Assembly (NCBI GenBank): GCA_947095585.1
Contig: OX352763.1
Span: 110,649,908-110,713,907 of the forward strand
DNA from: Nephrocerus scutellatus
Taxonomy: Eukaryota > Arthropoda > Insecta > Diptera > Pipunculidae
Length of the DNA: 64,000 bases
Reading direction: 5' to 3'
The translations under genes were made by a program, and so were the position numbers. Position 1 is the first letter of the stretch, and every line of letters starts with the position of its first letter. Shown piece by piece: positions 22,666 through 34,861 of the stretch. The notes beneath the pieces were generated by a model that saw nothing but the letters and a program-made list of their open reading frames with translations, searched no databases and was not told the origin of the DNA.

Positions 22666-22901
22666 GATCAATAGAAGCAGGCTTAAAATCGAATGTTTGT
22701 AAAATGAACGAAAACGTACTTTTGATCTTACATGACTTCACACCCTACAACTCTTGAACGCTTCTCGCTACAAAGTCACTGTTGGTCTTTTTTGAAAGAC
22801 AATTAAATCTTTAAGATCAAACAATCTTCAGTTTTTTAAATTATTTAAGCTATATCGATATGAAGGTCATCCAAGGCAAAACTATATATTTTTTCTAAAT
22901 T

Positions 22902-23018
22902 GTATTTTCAAATGCGATTATCTCAAAAAATGCTCTAGGATAACTTTTTTTGACAAATGCAGTATTAAAGCCTACTCAATTGCCTACAAATAAATGGCAC
23001 AATGTTTGTGCATTCAGC
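22902..23018 (+). repeat. Intronic direct repeat, right copy
   Basis: Second copy of the 22550-22665 unit, about 352 bp downstream in the same orientation. The pair could be the long terminal ends of a decayed element or a local duplication. Confidence 0.8.
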
Positions 23019-23094
23019 AACTGTGCAACCAAATTGCACATGGAAAGGATGCACCATTACCACTTTACTTCAGTGCATAGTCTGCTTTAAGCGG

Positions 23095-23365
23095 ACTTCT
23101 CAGGAGGACCTAACTTTGTGAGTGGATATTAGAAAATCACAATCATGATCGTGGCTTCAACGAAAGGAGTCTTTAGTCAGATGAAGCATCTTTTACAAAG
23201 GATGGAGTGACAAGTTTAAACTTTCATATTTGGGCTGAATTTAATCCACATGTTATCAAACTAACATCTTCGCAAACTCGTGTTAGTGTTAATGTATTGG
23301 CCGAAATAATCGGTAATCGGTAAGGGTCCTCACATACTACCCAAACGGCTAAATTCAAACCATGC
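23095..23365 (+). pseudogene. Tc/mariner-type (DDE) transposase fragment
   Basis: Two adjacent frames read SDEASFTKDGV, then FHIWAEFNPHVIKL, SVNVLAEIIGN and GPHILPKRLN. In the IS630/Tc/mariner superfamily the SDE-x-x-F block holds the second catalytic Asp, followed by W..NP and the N-V-W-x-x-I and GP-x-x-L-P strands. Only this ~85-residue centre survives. No terminal inverted repeats were found around it. Confidence 0.6.
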
Positions 23366-23374
23366 CACATTTCA

Positions 23375-24478
23375 AACTAAAAATACACCGAGCAATGTTT
23401 TTATACAGAACGCTAAGCTTTTCATTAGTCTTGTGATAGGACTCATAAAAATTTCACATCCATAGACCAGACCAGACCGGACCAAGACTGCTAATAGAAG
23501 AGTTTTTGCCAGCATCAACTTGGTTTTTGTAGGTAGAAAATGCTGACTGGCCGACATTGTACGCCGTCCACTATACATTTTTCCGATAGCACTATTTATA
23601 TGTGTGTCTCAAGAAAGCGTACGATTAAAGATCAGTCTCAAGTTTTTAGCTGTATCAGCCCACATAATCGGACTATTACCAATTTTAACCGATTGAAATT
23701 CAGATACATCAAGAACTCTACGATGCGCCTGGGACTTTTTTGAGTTTAAACGTAGCTCATGTTTAGGCTTGACAAGTTGTCGTTTATTAGATAAATGGTG
23801 TCATCAATCGCATTTATAGAACAACTCATGAAAAGTTGAACATACATGTGAACGAGAACAGTATTGGCCATATGATTGATCCTTGCGGTACACCGTTCCG
23901 GACTTTACGAAAACGTGAATTCTTTTCACCAACTACCACGGGTTGTTGCCTTTCTTCTTAGAAGGAAGTAGGAGACAAGTTTTGCATATGGAAATGAAAA
24001 AACTTAAAATCCCTTATTAGTTTATTGCACAGAATCAAGTGATTAACAGTGTCAAACGGTTCGAAAAAACTAAAGAATTAGAAAAGTGGGGTGATTTTTA
24101 TTTAGAGATTTCCCCAGTTCATCAAAAATGTATAAAAGCGCCGTTTTACAGTTTCGATTTGGTCTAAATCCTGATTGGTTTGATCATAGAAGAGAGATAT
24201 CTGTGGATTTGTGACATGATAATTTTTTCTTTTGACTTTTGACAGAAAGGGGGGAGAATACCAATTGGTCTAAATTTCGTTATGCTAGAATTTTTATTCT
24301 TTGGTAGTGGGATGATTTTAGCTTTCTTTCACTCGGATGGGAATACGGACATCATTAGCACCGAGCTAAAAAGATACGTTATAAATGGCACTATGAAGGG
24401 CGGCAGAGTTTTGACAAACTTAAGATTTAATCCGTCTAGACAGGTAGCACTAGAGTTTACACCCAAAAGAGCTTGCAC
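23375..24478 (-). mobile_element. Family J LINE reverse transcriptase, degraded
   Basis: Read from 24478 down: KKAKIIPLPKNKNSSITKF, RPIGILPP (fingers), a region with FSNRLTLLILCNKLIRDF, VVVGEKNSRFRKVRNGVPQGS (catalytic-site block B), a decayed palm, then FLPTKTKLMLAKTLLLAVLV and YGCEIF. The order is that of a non-LTR reverse transcriptase with at least six frame breaks. Only one copy is present. Its 5' end abuts the family A tail at 24480. Confidence 0.75.
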
Positions 24479-24479
24479 T

Positions 24480-27047
24480 ACATCTCACCATCATCATCAT
24501 ATTTTGGTCTTAAACCGGCGTCCGGTCCTGATCTCCCGCAAAAAGAATCTCCACCTCCACCGGTGCCGACGTCATCCAGTTTTGTTGGCCAGCCTCGCTG
24601 TCGTGTTCAATAAATCAAAACGCAAAGGACTTTCCGAGCAGGATCCTCCGAGTCTACCTCCGGAGCCTACCGAGCTTAATTCTCTTCACGATGTCGACAT
24701 CGGGATATCGCTCGTAGATCTCATCATTGTAGAGTCTCCGGAATCGTCCTTCCTCATATATGGGGCCAACAATTCTCCATAAGACTTTTCCCTCGAACGT
24801 GGCTAAGAGGTCAGAATGCTTTTTGCTAAGCACCAAAGTCTCGGATTCATATTTAAGTACTGGTATGACCATTGTCTTTTACACGAGCATCTTTAATGTT
24901 ACGGTTAAATTCCTGGATTCTAAGAGTCTTGGCAGACTAAAGTAGGCTTTGTTGGCTTTAAGCAACCGTGCGCGTATGTCTAAATCCATGCTGTTATCGG
25001 CTGCTACAATTGACCCGAGTTAGTTCAAGGATTGTACTACTTCAAATTCGCGCTCAACTATTTGAATTGAGGGACCAGTTTTGGATCTTCTACTTGCAGA
25101 CGCGGCCACCATGTACTTTGTTTCGCTCTCATTTATGTGCAGCCCCAGATTTCTTGTCGCCTGCTCGATCAGGGTTTCTACCAACGATGCCAATGTCGTC
25201 TGCGTAAGCCAGTATCGTAATAGACTTATATAGAGTTGTTCCTCTCGCCGTTACGTCAGAGTCTCGGATAACTTTCTTCAACGCCAGGTTGAAAAAGGAC
25301 GCATGTCAGTCCATCCCCTTGTCGGAGCCCGTAATAGATGTTGAATGGGCTGGATAGTGATCCGGATATTTTAACTTGGCTTATAACATTGGTCATGGTC
25401 AATCTACATAGTCGTGTCAGTTTTATTTGGGATGCCGAACTCTCTCATGGCTTTATAAAGTTCTTCTCTGGCTATGCTATCATAGCCATAGGCGGCTTTA
25501 AAGTCTATAAAAAGATGGTGTAGTGAGTTTTGAAACTCTAGACATTTTTCCATTACCTGCCTAAGGGTGTAAATCTGATCAGTTGCTAATTTACCTATGT
25601 TGAAGCCACACTGGTATGGACCAATGATGGCTCTAGCGTATCAGGCTATCCTGTCTTGGAGGATAGAGGAGAAAATCGTATACCCAGTACTCAACAAAAA
25701 TTTACCACAACAATTGCTGTATGTCGTGGTATCTCCTTTCTTATGTATGGGGCACGGGATGCCTCTTCGTCAGTCCTCTGGCATCGCTTCTTCCTCCCAA
25801 ACTACTGTTAGTTTATGAATTTCCGGGCCTTCTCCTGAAGTAATCAACTCCTCTGGGAAACCATCTGATCCCGACGTCTTATTTTTTTGAGCGGATTTAT
25901 CCCTCTTCTAACTTCGTATATCATTGATGGCGGCAGCATAGTGTGGTCTTCAGTCATTGGTGGAGTCTACAATTCCTCAGTTAGCTGGCCATCAAGCAAC
26001 GCATGAAAGTCCTCTTCCCATCGCACTAATTTACCTTTGAGTTCGGCGATCAGATTACGCTCTTTGTCTTTGCAGTATGTGCAACGCGGTGTATATTGCG
26101 TCATACCGCGGACACTTTGGTAGAACTTCCGCCCTTGGTGCGGTCTTCGCTCTCTGAACTGATCTTGTTCACGAACGAGATTCTTCTCCCAGGTTGCTTT
26201 CTTTCGCTGGTGAACTGTTTTTTCATATCTTCTGAGCTCTTTATATTCATCTTCACGTGCCAGCGTTCTATGAAATGTTTGCATTGTTGGTACGCAGCAT
26301 TCTTACGCTAAGCCGCTAGCTTACATCCATCATCGAACCAGTCGTTTCGATCTCTACGACTACTGCCTAAGATGGAGTCAGCAGTACCAATTACAGTCCA
26401 TTTATCTTCTACGCCCGACATCTCTCCCTGCGTTTGTGGCGAATCCTATCGCTTGACCGTAGTGGTTTTCTCTTAGTTGCAAAGAATCAGTCGTGTTGAC
26501 TTGAACCTGATTCGTGGATGCTGTCTTTCGTGATGATGCAATCCGCGCTCCGAGCACCATACCAGCAAGATAGTGGTCCGAATCAACGTTGGCACCTCGG
26601 CACGTACGAGCAAACCTTGTACTCGCAACGACCATATTATTGCTTGCTGCCATCTTTATGACTCGTTTCCAATTGTCAATAGTGTTCTCGTGTAAGCTAT
26701 GGGTACCAGTGTACTGCCAGTATTCAACTGGCTCCCTACCTATTTTCGCATTCATATCCAACAGAATAATTTTTACACCATTCATTCTCTTGGATTCTCC
26801 TGGATTGCTGTTATGTCAGCATTATATTTGGACAGGGTATCGGCTAACTGCTGTGCAGCTCGAGCTCTATACAGTGAGCGTACGTTCCATGAGCAAATAC
26901 TTAAGTCGTTTAGCCGTGTATCTGAGGCTGATTTGGGGTTACGTAATAAAGATTTTTTTTCGTGCGAGTTCATTGGCCTCGCGCCAACCTTACTCTGAAG
27001 GGACCAACCCGAGCATTTAGCTTTTCTTGTATTGGAGGAAACTTACC
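24480..27047 (-). mobile_element. Family A LINE, near-complete but 5'-truncated
   Basis: The tail (ATG repeats) is at 24488-24500. Going up in coordinate on the minus strand: EEGRFRRLYNDEIYERYPDVD, MVIPVLKYESETLVLSKKHSD, AYADDIGI (YADD intact, near 25195), the FKAAYDS/YQCG region (25480-25620), a linker with QDQFRERRPHQGRKFYQSVRG, then endonuclease blocks LLDMNAKIGREPV (about 26740-26785), [20 protein letters not shown] and ICSWNVRSLYRARAAQQLADT (about 26895). The endonuclease has a deletion, and the leader stops at 27047 short of the terminal GGCGGTCA. Confidence 0.88.
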
Positions 27048-27114
27048 GTAGATTCCTGTGGGTAGAACTCCTAGCTCGAATGGAGATTATGGAACACGAC
27101 AGCGTTACAGCACA
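27048..27114 (+). mobile_element. Family A fragment, interrupted (left part)
   Basis: CTAGCTCGAATGGA..ATTATGGAACACGACAGCG...CTACGCTGGAAGG corresponds to the C-terminal coding of family A read on the + strand. It continues at 27256-27375 after an intervening family B tail. Confidence 0.65.
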
Positions 27115-27253
27115 AGTCTACGCTGGAAGGGTTTGTTATAATGTACACACGCTTAAGGGATTTGCACCCTTATTATGCTTAGCATAGCGTGGGTGTTAGC
27201 AAATTATGGAGAGGCAAAGTCGGGATGTCTACGGACATGTTTCTTGAATGACG
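27115..27253 (-). mobile_element. Family B 3' tail fragment
   Basis: TTATAATGTACACACGCTTA..GGATTTGCACCCTTATTATGCTTAGCATAGCGTGGG matches the 3' end at 11965-12060. It lies inside a family A remnant, so it was inserted after that remnant. Confidence 0.7.
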
Positions 27254-27255
27254 TA

Positions 27256-27375
27256 TACCAGGTGGTACATAGTTTAACTAAACTAGATAACATCGGCTAG
27301 AAATCGGGATCAGTGGTAGGACTTTTAGCGGCCTGAGATAGGCCGCATTTTATGATGATCATGATGATAATTCAC
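27256..27375 (+). mobile_element. Family A fragment, interrupted (right part)
   Basis: GATAACATCGGCTAGAAATCGGGATC...TTTTATGATGATCATGATGAT is the + strand 3' end with its ATG-repeat tail. Confidence 0.65.
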
Positions 27376-28847
27376 TGTATTAGAAACGTGTACGTTAAAA
27401 TTTGTCTTATAAAGAACCGATAACAAAGAAACTTGACCTTCCATCTCAGATGCGTGAAAAGAATAGCCTTTTCAGCGCCGTAAAAGCTGATTTTCCTGCA
27501 CTGTCTGTCACTGCAAAATTAACGTGTTCATTGTAGTGCAAGATTGTATCCAAATAAACTCCCGTGCAGCGTACGGCTGTGTTTTTTGAAATTTGAAAGC
27601 CATTTACACTATTTATCAGAAAGTTTCTCCAGTTGTGTCGAAGATCAGTTTTTTCGCGTCTTACAGTGTGCGCAACACTATAACTTGAGTATAACATTAC
27701 ATTTACAATATATTCAACAAAATTGGAAGACCGTTATCGATATTAAGGAGGACTTCTTCCGAATAATGTTTCTGTGCACACAAACCCGCTGAAACCGTGG
27801 TATCTTCTTTGTCATCCACCGCAGCCTCACATAATACAATGTCTGACTATTTTCCGAAACCAATTTTTAATATTGGATTCCGTAATTTCCATAAGCGATA
27901 GACAAAAATATTTCATACAATTTATGACTCGAATATGTGACACAAATATAAAATTCCCACATAAATATTGCCGACCAAAATGAATAATCGATAAACCGCG
28001 CGCGGCCACAACACTGAAACCGAAGCACATTAACAAGAAATGGAAAATTTATTGGATGCGTGCGAACTCATAGCTAAGAATTAGCTGATTCATTATCAGC
28101 AACTATTTGCCATGTGTTGTATTTTGATAAAAATGTTAATCTTTACTAAGTTTTGCATAAAATAAACATCAATACTTGCCAACGACCGCCAATTCGTTCA
28201 TAAACCCCGCATGCTTATGGTAATTTGGTTGAATCTTTTATGTCGGTGGTCCATGTATTTGCATGAAAAAAGTGTGCCAACTTATGTTTTTTAGGTTTGC
28301 AAATTAATAGAGATTTCAAAAACAAATTGCGAAATTAATTATTGCAAAGAAACGAAGAATTTTAATTGAACCAATTTGCTATTGAGGTTGTAAACTTTTT
28401 TTTTATGCTTATGGCAATAACTTATAGAGTCATAACGTTGGTAGTTAAAGGCGAAACATATTACATGAGCATTAACCCTCTGTTGCGTATATAAAGCCGT
28501 TTTATATGAATTTTCATTTCCAAGTGCCATTATGCAATTTGACTTATGGTTTTAAGGCACGAACGCTACGAACAAACTTTCAACACAATTTCTAGCTTTT
28601 GTAGCAAGGATATATGTATGTATATCAACTTAGTTAGGCTTAGTAATATGTACGAGTATTAACAAAAAAAAAACGGAAGCCAGACCAAGGTTCCATATTT
28701 TGTAGAATCATATATGATGATGATTACCAACCCAAATTACATGAACTTACTTGTAGTTGACACGTGAAACAGATTCCTATGTTTAAGTATCAACTTTTTT
28801 ATTATAGTTTGCTACTAAACTATTAAACTAAAATATATATAAAACAA
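27376..28847 (+). other. Unassigned intronic DNA
   Basis: 27440-27700 has minus-strand frames (for instance RHNWRNFLINSVNGFQ, LDTILHYNEHVNFA) that look like the thumb end of a non-LTR reverse transcriptase (a VRFLGVHLDN-like block). The support is thin. 27770-28847 is AT-rich with nothing recognised. Confidence 0.35.
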
Positions 28848-31053
28848 GGCGGTCAGCCATCAGCAGAATATGGCGAATAACACATAATGCTTCAGAATTG
28901 CAGGTGGCCGTAACTATCTTTGACTGGTTGAAGTGCGATTAAACCTCCACGTGGTGGCCGCTGCTAATTTTCCTTCAATACATGTTAAGCTAAATAATCG
29001 GGCTAGTTCCCTCAAAGTAAGGTTGGCGCGAGGCCAATAACCTCACCCGTTAAAAAAACTTGATTACGGAACCCCGAATCAGCCTCGGATACACTGATGA
29101 ACGGCGATGACCACGGCAACGAAAGCGGCTAAACGATTTAAGAATTTTCTTATGGTACGTACGCTCACTGTATAGAGCTCGAGTTGCACAGCAGCTAGCC
29201 GATGTCCTGTCCAAATACAACGCTGACATAACAGCAATCCGGGAGATTGAGTCTTACAAAAATTAAGAAGATGACATATATCACAGCTGTCATGCTCGGG
29301 GCGGGTTTTTCTAGTCAGCAAAAGAATAAAACCCACTGTTATCGGCTTTAAAGCAGTTAATAAACGGCTATGCACCCTTCGCAGGCGGAACAGTCTTAAC
29401 ATATGAACATAAGCCTCATAAACGTTCACGCACCTAAAGGATTCCCTAGATAAAAATTCAAATTAAAATTAAGATCTGATTCCGCTATATGGTATGATTA
29501 TTTAAAAAAAATTGTATGGGAGCCCCTCGACTTCAACGCCCCATCACTGCCAAATTTTAATAGATAGTGTTGTCAGTGGAAAAACACATGTGTGAAAAAT
29601 TTCAATAAAATTGGTCTTTTAGAAGTTGGTTGAAAATTTATCGCAAGATTCCACCACCGAATGAACCATGCATGTTAATATAGAGAATTTAAAAAAAAAA
29701 TTCTTTTAATCAGTCAAACGGGAACTCCATGCCCTCCCGAAAAAATTATTCTGTGTGATATAAACGCGAAAATAGGTAGGGAGCCAATATTCAGGCAATA
29801 CATTGGCACCCATAATTTATACCAGAACACTAATGACAATGGATAAGGAGTCATAGAGATGGCTGCAAGCAATAATTTGGTCGTTATGAGTACAAAGTTT
29901 GGGCATAAAAATATCCACAAAGCCATCTGGTTATGTCCTGATGGAGCTACTCGCAACCAGATAGATCACATGTTGATAGACCGCCGCCACAGGCCGAATC
30001 TGATGATGGTGCCAACGTCGACTCGGACCCACTATCTTGTTGGTGTAGTGTTCCGCGCGCGGATTGCATCATCAAGAAAGACAGCATCCGCGAATCAGAT
30101 TCGAGTCAACACCAGAAGAGTCCAGAAACAACTACGGTCAAGCGATAGGACTCGCTCTAAATGCAGGGGCTGAGATGCCGAGCTAAGAAGAGAAATGGAC
30201 TCGCCTTAAGAATACTGATATTAGTACTGCTGACTCCATCTTACGCAGTTGTCGTAGAGATCGGAAAAACAGGTTCGATGACAAATGTAAGCTAGCGACT
30301 GAACGTAAGAATGTTGCGTACCGAGCAATGCAATAATCTCATAGAACGCGAGCACTCGAAGATGAATATAAAGAACTGAGAAGATATGAAAAAACGGTTC
30401 ACCGGCTAAAGAAAGCAGCCTGGGAGAAGAATCTTGCCCGTGAACTACAACAGTACAGAGAGCGATGACCGCACAGGACGCGGAAGTTCTACCAAAGAGT
30501 CCGCGGTCAGGCGCAATATACACCGCGATGCACATACTGCAAAGACAAAGAGGGTAATCTGATCGCCGATCTCAAAGGCATCTTAGAGCGATAGGAAGAG
30601 CACTTTCATGAGTTGCTTAATTGCCAGCTAACTGAGGAATTGGAGGCTGCAACAATGACCGAAGACCACACTATGCTGCCACCACCAAGCAGCGACGAAG
30701 TTAGCAGACCGATAAATCGGCTCAAAAGTAAGGAGGCCCCGCAATACACCAAGCAATTTAATGAACTAATAGTGCAAGTAGGAAAGAAAGAAGCGATGCC
30801 AAAAGACTGGCGAAGAGGCATCCTGTGCCCCACACATAAGAAAGGAGATATCAAACCCTGCAGCAATTATCGTGGTATAACGTTGTTGAGTACCGCGTAT
30901 AAGATTTCTACTCCATCCTTCAGAACAGGATAGCCCCATACGCTAAAGTCATCATTGGTACATACCAGTGTGGCTTCATCCCAGGCAAATCAACAACTGA
31001 TCAGATTTACACCCTAAGGCAGGTGATGGAAAAATGTCTAGAGTTTAAAAACT
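28848..31053 (+). mobile_element. Family A LINE, intact 5' end, ends in RT
   Basis: Begins with the conserved 5' terminus GGCGGTCAGCCATCAGCAG. The leader ends near 29050. The endonuclease follows in broken frames ([64 protein letters not shown]), then the linker, PKDWRRGILCPTHKKGDIKP and NYRGITLLSTAYKI, and the YQCGF block at about 30960. It stops abruptly at 31053 in LEFKN where the LINE L sequence begins. A copy of the short repeat (29445-29700) is inserted within the endonuclease region. Confidence 0.85.
29445..29700 (+). mobile_element. Short non-autonomous repeat, copy 2
   Basis: Carries the CCAAATTTTAATAGATAGTGTTGTCAGTGG core and ends TAATATAGAGAATTTAAAAAA. It lies inside the family A copy at 28848-31053, between the block equivalent to 56610 (CACCTAAAG.GATTCCC) and that equivalent to 56660, so it inserted after A did. 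Confidence 0.7.
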
Positions 31054-31054
31054 G

Positions 31055-31925
31055 ACAACATCGATGGAACCTGAATACCATTCGCAGTATGTCCGAAATT
31101 CGTCGAATTTGCATTGCAGCTTTCGTTGAATCTCTTCAAATTTCGAGCCGTGTCCATAGAGTACAATATCGTCAGCATATGTAAGGGACGCTTCCATATC
31201 CCCAAGCTGTACCTTGTGGCAGACCAATAGCGATATGGGATGTTTTATTCGTCGTATTTTCTCTATCCGTTACGACAAATTTCCTTCGATACATCATTAA
31301 TATAATCATTTTGGTTAAATGATTTGGGAACCCATATCGTATAATTTTATAAACTAGCGCGTCGGTGCAAGCCGTGTCGAAGGCTTTTTCGATGTCCACT
31401 AGACAGGCGGCCGTATTCCTATTATAATTCAGATGCCAGCTGACATCTGAAATCAATTTGGTCACAGCGTGCACTGTCGAGTGGTTTCGCTTGAACCCAA
31501 ATTGGTTCCGCGGAATTATCTCACTTGTTTCGCACGCGGTCAAAATTGACTTACTAATAATCACTACAAGTACATTCCCAATATTAGTCATGAGACTAAT
31601 AAGCCTATAATTAGTCGGATCAGAAGGATCTTTCTGTTTCTTTATTATTTTAAAAACCTTCAGTTTGGGAAGAAGCGATTATTAAGCAAGTGGTTGAAAA
31701 TTACGCAATACTGCCGTGTAACTTCGATCGGAAGATGTTTCACCAAGATATTTAGAATGTTATCTAAACCTGTCGGGGGTTTATTGTTGAGTTTCCTGAA
31801 AATTATGGTCAGTTCAGTCAGTGTCCTAAAGTATTCATTAGTCTGTTCTCCAGTCAGTTCGTCAGATTTAAGGTCGTCGGAGAAAATCACAACAGTTTCC
31901 GAGTAATTATTCTGATTGTGAAATC
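31055..31925 (-). mobile_element. Family L LINE reverse transcriptase (I/Jockey-like)
   Basis: From 31925 down: an amino-terminal block with IIFRKLNNKPPTGLDNILN, a short gap, then IISKSILTACETSEIIPRNQ and FGFKRNHSTVHAVTKLI, TAACLVDIEKAFDTACTDAL, IAIGLPQGTA and LTYADDIVLYGHGS. These are the fingers, palm A (VDIEKAFD), B (GLPQGT) and C (YADD) motifs in correct order with intact catalytic aspartates. Two frameshifts split it into three frames. The 3' part after about 31055 is missing. Only one copy seen. Confidence 0.8.
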
Positions 31926-33291
31926 TTCTTAATTCTTAGGTCACTAACTCAGAAGAACTTATTTGGTGCACTGTTTCAAAGTGCGATCAAATAAGACTGA
32001 GCTTCTCAACACCATCTCCAACAACAAAGTTGTTGTTAGATATTGGTGTCGTAGTCGTTCTGCTATCAATCCCAGCTTGGGAGATGATATACTCTAATGC
32101 TGCAGGAATCTACAGTTCCGGAACAGCGATGACTTAAAAGATCGATTAAACTTTATAATTTAGTAGATGTTACTTAACGTATTTTAGATAAATTGTTGTC
32201 AAATTTATATTCTGTGCAACACAGAATGACATAGTCTGATCTAAAATTAACTATGACTTCTGACTGCAATTACCTAATGCCAACCAAGTATCTAGAACAT
32301 ACTTTGCTCACCAATTGGCATAATTGGCCTTGCTATGAATTATAATTGGTGCAGCACTGCACAAAATACTCGCCTTGAAACCCGTATAAAGAATTCATTA
32401 AACCTTGAAGCAAGAAACAAGAGAATAATGTCAAGGATATGATGGCTCGTCACAGAAAGCACAAAGTAATTACCTATTCCCGGCTCGCTAAGATTTTCCA
32501 CCAGAAAATGTAAAGACAAAAGATTAATAAATAAATGAACTGTCTCGTCGTCATTAAATTCTTCAAATGTCAAATACCAAGAGAGTCTAATCCTGCAGTT
32601 CTGTTAACAAAAGTTGACTTACTTTACAGTACGTAAAGTACAGTGGTACAGTTGCTGCTAAGAAAGAAAGTTCTTCACAAAATTCCGTCTTGAATAATTT
32701 CCTTGCACACTTATCAGCACAGGAACACATCATTTTGAACGAAATGAATTATGAATGAGAGACAAAGCCATTAATTATTTGTGCCGAGTACAGTACAGCG
32801 CATATATTTTACATTTTCTTTGATAAAAATCTTGGAAAGAGCAAAAACTGCTTACCCATAAATATTTCATAAGAAAGAAAAAATCTTTACTGAACATTCA
32901 ATGCCGCCATCAGCGGAAAGGAAGATGGAACTTAAAATAATGTGACATCGGAAATTTGTGTGCTTCACTTTTGGATGGCGGCGCTTTTGAAGTTAGTTAT
33001 GGTTTTCGCTGTTTTTGTCTCTTCATCTCAGCCATATTTCGTAATGTTGTTGCTGTTAATGTAAACATCTTCCTAATAATCTTTTTTGTATAAATAATCC
33101 ATAAATTTAAAGCTGCCAGCAGTATGGAAAAATTAATTTTGTGGCATTTTTTTGAAAAATTGTTGGGTCCATAAATTTTTATCGAGCTGTTGCATGTGTC
33201 TCGCGTTGTCACACTTATCAAGGTGTCGGACCTCCTTTGAAATATTGATATGACTTGAAAGTGTTATGCAAATTTTTACTTGGCCATAACC
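31926..33291 (+). other. Unassigned intronic DNA
   Basis: No gene or clear repeat. A small palindrome AACAACAAAGTTGTTGTT sits at about 32021-32038. Confidence 0.45.
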
Positions 33292-33612
33292 AAAAAGGAA
33301 AAACTGCATCCGCGAATCAGTTTCGAGCCAACACGACTGCCAATTGCAACGAAGATATCAAAGAAAAAGAAAACGACTACGGTCAACCGAAAAACTGAAA
33401 GCGAAGTATGTCCTGTGGGTGAGATACCGAGCATACAATGGAAACGGTCACGCCTTAATGGTACTGTCATTAGTTTTGATCATTACATCCCTAGGAAGTC
33501 CTTTTAAAGATCGGAGGTACTCATCGGAACGCTTAGAAGATATGAAACATTAGTTCACCGGTGAATAAGGGAAGCCTGGAAGAAGAATCTCGCCCATGAA
33601 ATAGAACTAGAA
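33292..33612 (+). mobile_element. Family A internal fragment
   Basis: ACTGCATCCGCGAATCAG..TCGAG and CGACTACGGTCAA, GAAGATATGAAAC and CCTGGA.GAAGAATCTCGCCC match the end of the endonuclease and the linker in other copies (compare 57020-57390). Both ends are truncated. Confidence 0.75.
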
Positions 33613-34179
33613 ATGCTGTTTGTTTGTAAAGATTTTGATGTTTCACAACTAACTATAACTGTGCCCGTAGTTTTTCCACATTGTGGTTTTGCAATCTAAT
33701 AATGTAGCTTATAAACTTCAAATTGATTCAAACAGCCAATGTTCCAACCCGGAATTCAATTTCATTTGGTTAAAAGTTTTTTTATTTTAACAGCAAAACA
33801 TCTATTACTCGTACTGTTGTATTTATAGAAGACCCAACTTATACAGTAACTCAGCTCTTAACGAACTGATGCACTGTCTGACTTGTTGTCCACTCTGACT
33901 GGTTTGGGTTCGCTATTCTGGACAGAAAACACATGAAGGACGGTATGCCGAACTATTCGCTGAGGCAAATACTCTTACTCAGCTTGTGAATCGTATATTC
34001 CTAATAATGCAAATAATTCCGCCTTAACTCTGGAATCGGCACATTATGTAGCTATCTCCACGCTTTCAGATTATGACTTGCTTTTCCACCTGTACTTCTG
34101 AGTATCGAAACTCTATGGGAAAAATTTACATTTGATAACTCACCAAAAAGTTGAAACAGTCTTTTCACAAGTTTGGTGA
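33613..34179 (+). other. Unassigned intronic DNA
   Basis: AT-rich. Nothing recognised. Confidence 0.45.
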
Positions 34180-34858
34180 AAGCAAATTTTAGAACTTGAT
34201 ATTTCAAAGGCATTTGACTGAGTTTGGCACCTAGCTCTTCTGTTCAAAATGGATGCTTATGGAACCGATGCAACATCGCTTCAATGGATTTAAAGCTATC
34301 TTTCGAACCGTTCAATCTAAGTAATGTTGGACGAATTAAAGTCTGATATTCACCGCATAAATAAGGGTGTACCACAGGGCTGTGTTCTGTGTCCAACACT
34401 CTTTCTTATTTTCATTAATGATGTTCTGTCTGCAACTTCTTATCTTTTTTCTTTCTTCTTTGCTGATGATAGTACTCTGAGCTTTTCTTAAATGTTCCAA
34501 GGGTGACGTCTCTTCTCTTCGGATGTAAAACTAGAACAACAGCGTCTGTTAAGCTTTTTCAATTCTGACCTTTACAGCATAACAAAGTGAAGAGAACACA
34601 ATAGAGTCGAACTTAAAACTTTTAAGACCCAATGCTATCTTCAGTTATTGAAACGACAATCTTCATGATTGGCACATTCACGTAACAAGCTTTGTTTGAA
34701 TGACCATATATTCAACGCTACCAAAAATGCTGCAAAGTGTTTTCGCTTTCTAAAACGGTGCAAGAAATAGTTCACTTCCTCTGATCTGGCTTTTATTTGT
34801 TAACGTTCCTGACAAGAAATAGCCAGTTGCATTCCTCCCCTCCATTATTTTAACCGCA
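34180..34858 (+). mobile_element. Family B LINE, + strand, 5' part of split copy
   Basis: Contains the palm A block (DISKAFD-type near 34200), INKGVPQGCVLCPTLFLIFIND (near 34360-34425) and FFADDSTLSFS (about 34455, FADD intact), then the KCFRFLKRCKK and SREIASCIPPL blocks with many stops. At about 34858 it is interrupted by family C in the opposite orientation. It resumes near 35930. Confidence 0.75.
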
Positions 34859-34861
34859 ATG

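Noticed and set aside
24282..24782. 166-codon + frame spanning the J/A junction
   Set aside because: It crosses two unrelated elements that are both coded on the minus strand.
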